NCBI GenBank assembly: GCA_903886165.1
Contig: CAISLL010000167.1
Location: forward strand, 1-10,738
Length of the DNA: 10,738 nt
Direction: 5' to 3'
Source: an uncultured beta proteobacterium
Lineage (GTDB): Bacteria; Pseudomonadota; Gammaproteobacteria; Burkholderiales; Burkholderiaceae_C
Shown: one piece after another, positions 8,291 to 10,738 of the stretch
How positions within the stretch are numbered: position 1 is the stretch's first letter
Layout: each line of letters begins with the position of its first letter
Notes under the pieces: generated by a model
Seen by the model: only the letters and a program-made list of their open reading frames with translations
Database searches by the model: none
What the model was told of the DNA's origin: nothing
Translations under genes and position numbers: made by a program

Positions 8291-8311
8291 TTGCTATTGA
8301 CTGGATAGCAA
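8291..8311 (+). terminator. Hairpin after gabD, possible terminator
   Basis: TTGCTAT and ATAGCAA form a perfect 7-bp stem with a 7-base loop, 5 bp after the gabD stop. The stem is AT-rich and the following CAACCTTTATG is not a true T tract, so it could be a weak terminator, or part of the overlapping intergenic repeat, rather than a strong intrinsic terminator. Confidence 0.4.
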
Positions 8312-8338
8312 ACAACCTTTATGCAAAAAGGGGCATAG
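8305..8338 (+). repeat. Degenerate intergenic repeat (copy D)
   Basis: ATAGC, then CCTTTATGCAAAAAGGGGCATAG aligns by eye with copy B (GTAGC, then ACTTTATTTATAAGGGCTAGAG), giving the same order of blocks: TAGC, CTTTAT, AAGGGGC/AAGGGC and a TAG-containing end. Confidence 0.35.
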
Positions 8339-8356
8339 TTAGAAAATTTACAAGGT

Positions 8357-8385
8357 TTGTGATGGCCAATGCTGGCCCCTATAAT
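8357..8385 (+). promoter_or_regulatory. sigma70-type promoter of the tRNA-Gly gene
   Basis: A -35 box TTGTGA (8357-8362), a 17-bp spacer and a perfect TATAAT -10 box (8380-8385) place transcription start a few bases before the tRNA 5' end at 8396. A strong promoter so close to the coding end is typical of tRNA genes. Because the tRNA is cut short, this promoter now reads into the leader of the inserted element. Confidence 0.75.
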
Positions 8386-8395
8386 TTGCCACCTC

Positions 8396-8435
8396 GCGGG
8401 TGTAGTTCAATGGTAGAACGGCAGCTTCCCAAGCT
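8396..8435 (+). pseudogene. 5' half of a tRNA-Gly(CCC) gene, interrupted in the anticodon arm
   Basis: The 40 bases give the acceptor 5' strand GCGGGTG, the D arm (GTTC/GAAC stem around AATGGTA), the anticodon 5' stem GCAGC, loop TTCCCAA with anticodon CCC, and then only GCT of the expected GCTGC 3' stem. From 8436 the sequence (CGTCAG...) has no relation to a tRNA: no T arm, no acceptor 3' strand, no CCA. The match ends exactly at the edge of the perfect inverted repeat AGCTT-CCC-AAGCT (8423-8435), which is the anticodon stem-loop and a plausible core site for the downstream recombinase. The gene cannot make a normal tRNA as it stands. Host function presumably comes from a rebuilt copy at the unseen far end or from tRNA-Gly(UCC). 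Confidence 0.85.
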
Positions 8436-8474
8436 CGTCAGAAGCCCGCAATCACTCCCAATGTGTCTCCCCTG

Positions 8475-8505
8475 AAGTCAGCCTGCAAGGTTGACTTTTC
8501 GTTTT
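8475..8505 (+). terminator. Intrinsic-terminator-like hairpin downstream of the tRNA fragment
   Basis: AAGTCAGCCT pairs with AGGTTGACTT (ten pairs, one G-T wobble) around a GCA loop, and is followed by TTTTCGTTTT. The stem and T-rich tail fit a rho-independent terminator that could stop transcription started at the tRNA promoter about 80 bp upstream. The interrupted T tract lowers confidence. Confidence 0.45.
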
Positions 8506-8640
8506 CCATCGCCGATTGGGGATGGATTGGGCAACACCACATCACCCCCAGGCAGGTTTCAGCCGTGGTGCCAGTCGTGGCGGCCAATGCCGCTCTGTCC
8601 GTTGACCTTTCCCCTTTTCCTGTTGATGGTCCCCTTTGCC
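8490..8640 (+). repeat. Three related direct repeats (GTTGA...CCTTTTCC type)
   Basis: GTTGACTTTTCGTTTTCC (8490-8507), GTTGACCTTTCCCCTTTTCC (8601-8620) and GTTGATGGTCCCCTTTGCC (8622-8640) share a GTTGA start and a pyrimidine-rich end. The last two are nearly adjacent. They could be arm-type binding sites for the recombinase or sites for a regulator. Confidence 0.45.
8516..8530 (+). repeat. 15-bp direct repeat, left copy
   Basis: TTGGGGATGGATTGG matches 10189-10203 (TTGGGGATGGAGTGG) at 14 of 15 positions. Both copies are followed some 10-20 bases later by a CCCCC run. This copy lies about 80 bp inside the element's left boundary. Confidence 0.5.
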
Positions 8641-8660
8641 ACGAGCGAATTTCGCTTGTG
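8640..8660. promoter_or_regulatory. 21-bp near-perfect palindrome, candidate operator
   Basis: CACGAGCGAA-T-TTCGCTTGTG is symmetric except for one pair that is G-T in RNA terms. It ends 40 bp before the ATG of the small gene at 8701. A dimeric regulator, possibly the product of that gene, could bind here; as RNA it would also fold into a tight hairpin. No T tract follows, so it is not an obvious terminator. Confidence 0.5.
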
Positions 8661-8700
8661 AACAAAGACGCTTTATCGACAAACTTGAAGGGGAACATTC

Positions 8701-9006
8701 ATGACCAAGACACAGCCTAACCCTGCGGAAATCAACGAAATTGTTGAAGTTGACACCGCCACGCCCACCAATGCGGACCTGTACCAGCAAGCAATTGAAA
8801 AAGGTCAAGCCATTCTCAAAGACGAAGGCAGCAAAGCTGCTGCCGCCCGTGAGATTTATCGAATGCTGCAAGGTGAACACCGTGATGTGATCCTCAAAGC
8901 GTTCATTGATGGTGCCACCGTCACGGTAAAAGGTGCGCCCACGTATTTCTATAACATCAGCCGCAAGTTCCGCAAGCTGGCAAAGGCCGAACCTGCCAAG
9001 GACTAA
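8701..9006 (+). CDS. Small unknown protein encoded beside the integrase, possible DNA-binding regulator or excision factor
   Basis: I do not recognise this 101-residue protein with certainty. AAGGGG at 8688-8693 is a good ribosome site for the ATG at 8701. The first 25 residues are acidic and probably disordered. Residues about 27-85 look helical: LYQQAIEKGQAIL, then AAAAREIYRMLQGEHRDVILKAF. A basic end follows, with VKGAPTYFYNISRKFRKL (76-93). The GAxTYFYN...RK pattern resembles small proteins I recall near integrases on proteobacterial elements, with GASTYYQN-like motifs; this is memory, not a search. No membrane segment or signal peptide is seen. It stands between a palindrome and the integrase gene, the usual place for a recombination directionality factor or an autoregulator. 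That role is an inference from size, charge and position. Confidence 0.75.
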   Translation: MTKTQPNPAEINEIVEVDTATPTNADLYQQAIEKGQAILKDEGSKAAAAREIYRMLQGEHRDVILKAFIDGATVTVKGAPTYFYNISRKFRKLAKAEPAKD

Positions 9007-9051
9007 ATACAGGTCGTGGCAGCGGGACTATCTGTTGTCTCGTGGTGGATT

Positions 9052-9083
9052 AGAGGGGATGCTGCCCCCAACAGCAACCCTCT
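9052..9083 (+). promoter_or_regulatory. Hairpin just upstream of the integrase start
   Basis: AGAGGG (9052-9057) pairs with CCCTCT (9078-9083), and TGCTG (9060-9064) with CAGCA (9072-9076), leaving a CCCCCAA loop and a small GA/A internal loop. It ends 15 bases before the integrase ATG, which lacks its own Shine-Dalgarno sequence. There is no T tract, so translational control or protein binding is likelier than termination. Confidence 0.5.
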
Positions 9084-9098
9084 ATATCAACCACCATC

Positions 9099-10169
9099 AT
9101 GGCAGTCAACAAACGCACAGGTTCGCCGTTCTGGTACATCCAGTTCCAATACAACGGCCAGAATTACATCAAGTCGTCCAAGACCACCGACAAAAAACTT
9201 GCCCTTAAACAGGAAGTCCAGTGGCGCAGCCAGTTGATTGAACAGCAGCAGCTCGGCTACAAGCAGGCGCTGTCGATCAAAGAGGCATTCCAGCTTTATG
9301 CCAACTCAAAAAATGAGTTGATCAGCTACCGCAATATCAACTTGTGGTGTCAACGAGCGATCAATCATTGGCGTGACAAAAATTTCATCCACGAAGTGAC
9401 CTCTGCCGAAGTTGAGCGGTACAGGAACAAACTGTCCACCGCCAGCTATTCAAACCAGACGATCAAGCATGCACTGAATCAAGTCTCGGGAGCCATTCAG
9501 TACGCCAAGCGAATGGGCTATCAAGTCAGTGAAGTGCAGATGCCAACCATCCGATTGTCCAAAGGACGATTGACCTACCTGACCGCAGAAGATGAGCAAA
9601 GATTGTTAGCTGAACTGGAGCCAACTCGCTCAGTGAAAGGGCTTGCACCTTATGACCAGCGGTTGCCTGAACTGCAAAGGGAGATGCACGACATTTATGA
9701 TTTTGTGATTGTCCTGCTCGACACAGGGGCCAGACACACCGAAATCAGTTCAATGAGGTGGGATGCCATCAATTTGGACGACGGAACCATCAAATTGTGG
9801 CGACCAAAAGTTCAAAATCAATCGGTCCTGTTCATGAGTCATCGCGTTCATGCCGTGTTGACCAGACGCAAGCAAGCCGCCAGCGGACCATTCATCTTCA
9901 CCAACAGCAAAGGTGATGCCCGTCAGTACCTGGCGGCTCCATTCAGGAAGGCATTCGACAGGGCTGGACTGCCGAACTGCTCTGCCCATACCTTGCGGCA
10001 TACCCATGCGACCAGATTGATTCAAAATGGGCTGAACCTGTATGAGGTCAAAGAAATTCTCGGCCATGCCGACATCAAAACCACGATGCGTTATGCCCAC
10101 TTGGAGCAAGCCAAGGTGTCACAAAAAGCGGTCGATGTAATTAACCAGCTTCAGCTGTCACAAAAATAG
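9099..10169 (+). CDS. Tyrosine recombinase / integrase of an integrative element
   Basis: Predicted to integrate and excise the element at the tRNA-Gly site. The 356-residue protein has all catalytic residues: R212 (LLDTGARHTEISSMRW), K237 in WRPKVQN, H297-x-x-R300 (AHTLRHTHATRL), H323 (EILGHADIKTT) and nucleophile Y332 (MRYAHL). The N-terminus (about 9-47) looks like a compact basic arm-binding domain (FWYIQFQYNGQNYIKSSKTT). Residues about 58-150 fit the SAM-like core-binding domain, and the catalytic domain follows from about 155. It is complete and free of frameshifts, hence probably active. Codon use is visibly less G+C-rich than in the upstream catabolic genes, consistent with transfer. 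No Shine-Dalgarno sequence is evident before ATG 9099 and a hairpin lies there instead. Reading direction is away from the tRNA fragment. Confidence 0.93.
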   Translation: MAVNKRTGSPFWYIQFQYNGQNYIKSSKTTDKKLALKQEVQWRSQLIEQQQLGYKQALSIKEAFQLYANSKNELISYRNINLWCQRAINHWRDKNFIHEVTSAEVERYRNKLSTASYSNQTIKHALNQVSGAIQYAKRMGYQVSEVQMPTIRLSKGRLTYLTAEDEQRLLAELEPTRSVKGLAPYDQRLPELQREMHDIYDFVIVLLDTGARHTEISSMRWDAINLDDGTIKLWRPKVQNQSVLFMSHRVHAVLTRRKQAASGPFIFTNSKGDARQYLAAPFRKAFDRAGLPNCSAHTLRHTHATRLIQNGLNLYEVKEILGHADIKTTMRYAHLEQAKVSQKAVDVINQLQLSQK

Positions 10170-10188
10170 ATTTGTTGTCAAGCATTAT

Positions 10189-10203
10189 TTGGGGATGGAG
10201 TGG
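10189..10203 (+). repeat. 15-bp direct repeat, right copy
   Basis: TTGGGGATGGAGTGG, 20 bp after the integrase stop, matches 8516-8530 at 14 of 15 positions. A related inverted form lies at 10403-10421 (ATCCCATCTTCATCCCAAT). The spacing around the integrase gene suggests binding sites, not a random match. Confidence 0.45.
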
Positions 10204-10221
10204 CATCAATCCCCCTTGATC

Positions 10222-10246
10222 AAGTGCCAGACCTGCCAAGGCACTT
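10222..10246 (+). terminator. Hairpin after integrase, possible terminator
   Basis: AAGTGCC (10222-10228) and GGCACTT (10240-10246) form a perfect 7-bp stem with an 11-base loop, 53 bp after the integrase stop. It is followed by ATTACAGCTTT, not a proper T tract, so terminator function is only possible. Confidence 0.35.
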
Positions 10247-10268
10247 ATTACAGCTTTAAACAATACTA

Positions 10269-10326
10269 AGAGCCGTTTTATGGCGGAATGGCTACCAACC
10301 CACACGGTAGCCATTAACGGCGCTCT
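10269..10326. repeat. Long imperfect hairpin
   Basis: ATGGCTACC (10288-10296) pairs perfectly with GGTAGCCAT (10306-10314) around AACCCACAC. The outer arms AGAGCCGTT (10269-10277) and AACGGCGCTCT (10316-10326) also pair with a 2-base bulge. This gives an unequal cruciform-like structure of 58 bases. It does not have the RYYYAAC/GTTRRRY ends of an integron attC site. Confidence 0.6.
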
Positions 10327-10330
10327 AATC

Positions 10331-10346
10331 AATTCCTAGAGGAATT
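10331..10346. repeat. 16-bp inverted repeat
   Basis: AATTCCT-AG-AGGAATT is perfectly symmetric apart from its two central bases. It sits five bases after the long imperfect hairpin, at the point where composition turns strongly AT-rich. Operator, element-internal boundary or chance are all possible. Confidence 0.5.
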
Positions 10347-10568
10347 ATAAAAAACAATAAAAGTTCTGTATGGGAAAATGTCTATAACAAGTATTGTCTT
10401 TTATCCCATCTTCATCCCAATTCCTGACTTTGTGACTTATATCTTCATCTTTATAAGGAATGAGATTGAACAATTTTGTCTATCAATTTCATTGCCATCA
10501 ACTTTTATGACAATAATTTGAATGGAATAAATTTTGTTTTTTGTTCAACTTTTAGTGATCTGTCCTCA

Positions 10569-10605
10569 TCACGAAGCTTATCTAGCTTCAATATTTGAGT
10601 CGTGA
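10569..10605. repeat. Paired inverted repeats in the AT-rich segment
   Basis: GAAGCT-TATCT-AGCTTC (10573-10589) is a perfect 6-bp hairpin. It is overlapped by TCACGA (10569-10574) and TCGTGA (10600-10605), which form an alternative outer stem. Mutually exclusive pairing could act as a regulatory switch if transcribed, but this is speculative. Confidence 0.35.
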
Positions 10606-10738
10606 CCTGACGGGAATTCACAATTTTATTGAGGACTGGTAGAGAAATGGGGTGACTCTGATTTTTATCCACTTGAAATATTGTGGATTACTAAATTTAG
10701 GTTAGATGGGGAAAATTGTTATTTTCTCTTTTTTCAAT

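Larger units (their letters stand above)
8457..8531 (+). ncRNA. Candidate nested stem structure in element leader
   Basis: CCCAAT (8457-8462) can pair with ATTGGG (8526-8531), and CCCC (8469-8472) with GGGG (8518-8521). They enclose a 10-bp hairpin, 8475-8484 with 8488-8497. Transcription from the tRNA promoter would pass through it. Whether it is a functional RNA, a DNA-binding array or chance is open. Confidence 0.3.
8436..8700 (+). other. Repeat-rich leader between the tRNA fragment and the first element gene
   Basis: These 265 bp hold no credible gene. A frame open from 8463 to 8720 has no ribosome site and overlaps the better-supported gene at 8701. The segment carries a nested inverted-repeat structure (8457-8531), a small GCGGC-CAAT-GCCGC hairpin (8580-8593), three related direct repeats (8490-8640) and a 21-bp palindrome (8640-8660). 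Such density suits an attachment-site arm, regulatory region or structured RNA. Confidence 0.6.
8436..10738 (+). mobile_element. Left end of a tRNA-Gly-targeted integrative element (right end beyond window)
   Basis: The left boundary is drawn where tRNA homology stops. Inside are a repeat-rich leader, a small unknown gene and a complete tyrosine recombinase reading away from the tRNA. A drop in G+C begins inside the element and becomes strong after 10330. There is no second copy of the tRNA segment in the window, so size, right end and cargo are unknown. The class (prophage, ICE, satellite or genomic island) cannot be decided: no phage structural, conjugation or defence gene is visible here. 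Confidence 0.75.
10170..10738. other. AT-rich gene-free stretch after the integrase
   Basis: I see no convincing gene in these 569 bp on either strand. A reverse-strand frame of 63 codons (10141-10332) overlaps the integrase end and several hairpins and is not credible. The first part (to about 10346) contains a cluster of inverted repeats. The rest falls to roughly one third G+C by eye, with many A and T runs, suiting a promoter or leader of cargo that begins beyond the window, a decayed sequence, or a replication or attachment region. Confidence 0.6.

Noticed and set aside
8396..8700. Group I intron or other intron in the anticodon loop of tRNA-Gly
   Set aside because: Introns in tRNA anticodon loops are known in bacteria, but no second exon (GCTGC, T arm, CACCCGC) follows anywhere in the window, and an integrase gene explains the break better.
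8463..8720. An 85-codon frame across the element leader
   Set aside because: It has no ribosome site, overlaps the well-supported gene at 8701 in another frame and crosses several inverted repeats.
10269..10326. Integron attC recombination site
   Set aside because: The hairpin has the right general shape, but the required RYYYAAC and GTTRRRY end boxes are absent on both strands, and the recombinase shows no clear integron-integrase insertion.
10141..10332. A 63-codon minus-strand frame after the integrase
   Set aside because: It overlaps the integrase 3' end and two hairpins, and has no ribosome site or recognisable features.
10170..10738. Retron-like or CRISPR-like element in the AT-rich end
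   Set aside because: There is no reverse transcriptase or cas gene and no regularly spaced repeat. The inverted repeats alone are not enough to claim either.

Overview
The window looks like a chromosomal segment of a betaproteobacterium, most likely Burkholderiales/Comamonadaceae (Rhodoferax- or Polaromonas-like). This rests on G+C-rich codon use, the gene families present, and degenerate intergenic repeats of a type I recall from that family (for example around 5734-5774). No database search was possible, so the lineage is an inference.

Region 1 (1-8338) is a catabolic locus on the + strand. It holds a 4-aminobutyrate aminotransferase (gabT-like, 51-1343), a complete polyamine-type ABC importer (ATPase 1425-2519, periplasmic binding protein 2567-3598, permeases 3619-4860 and 4865-5689), an agmatinase-family ureohydrolase (5784-6734) and a succinate-semialdehyde dehydrogenase (gabD-like, 6807-8285). 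The simplest reading is uptake of a guanidino or polyamine compound, removal of urea by the ureohydrolase to give GABA (4-guanidinobutyrate as substrate) or putrescine (agmatine as substrate), then GABA to succinate semialdehyde (GabT) and succinate (GabD). No putrescine-to-GABA enzymes are visible, which favours guanidinobutyrate.

Region 2 (8339-8435) is a strong tRNA promoter (TTGTGA, 17 bp, TATAAT) followed by the 5' half of a tRNA-Gly(CCC) gene. The gene matches the tRNA through the anticodon loop and stops abruptly at about 8435. No 3' half occurs in the window.

Region 3 (about 8436-10738, continuing off the right edge) appears to be the left end of an integrated mobile element. It has a 265-bp leader full of inverted and direct repeats, a 101-codon gene of unknown function (8701-9006), a complete tyrosine recombinase (9099-10169), a cluster of hairpins (10222-10346) and an AT-rich stretch without a convincing gene (to 10738). 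Base composition falls stepwise from the G+C-rich catabolic locus, through the integrase, to an AT-rich right edge. The host keeps the 5' half of the tRNA here and the element does not restore the 3' half. This suggests an element that uses a tRNA in the reverse of the usual orientation, with the functional tRNA rebuilt at its unseen far end. The element's cargo lies outside the window.
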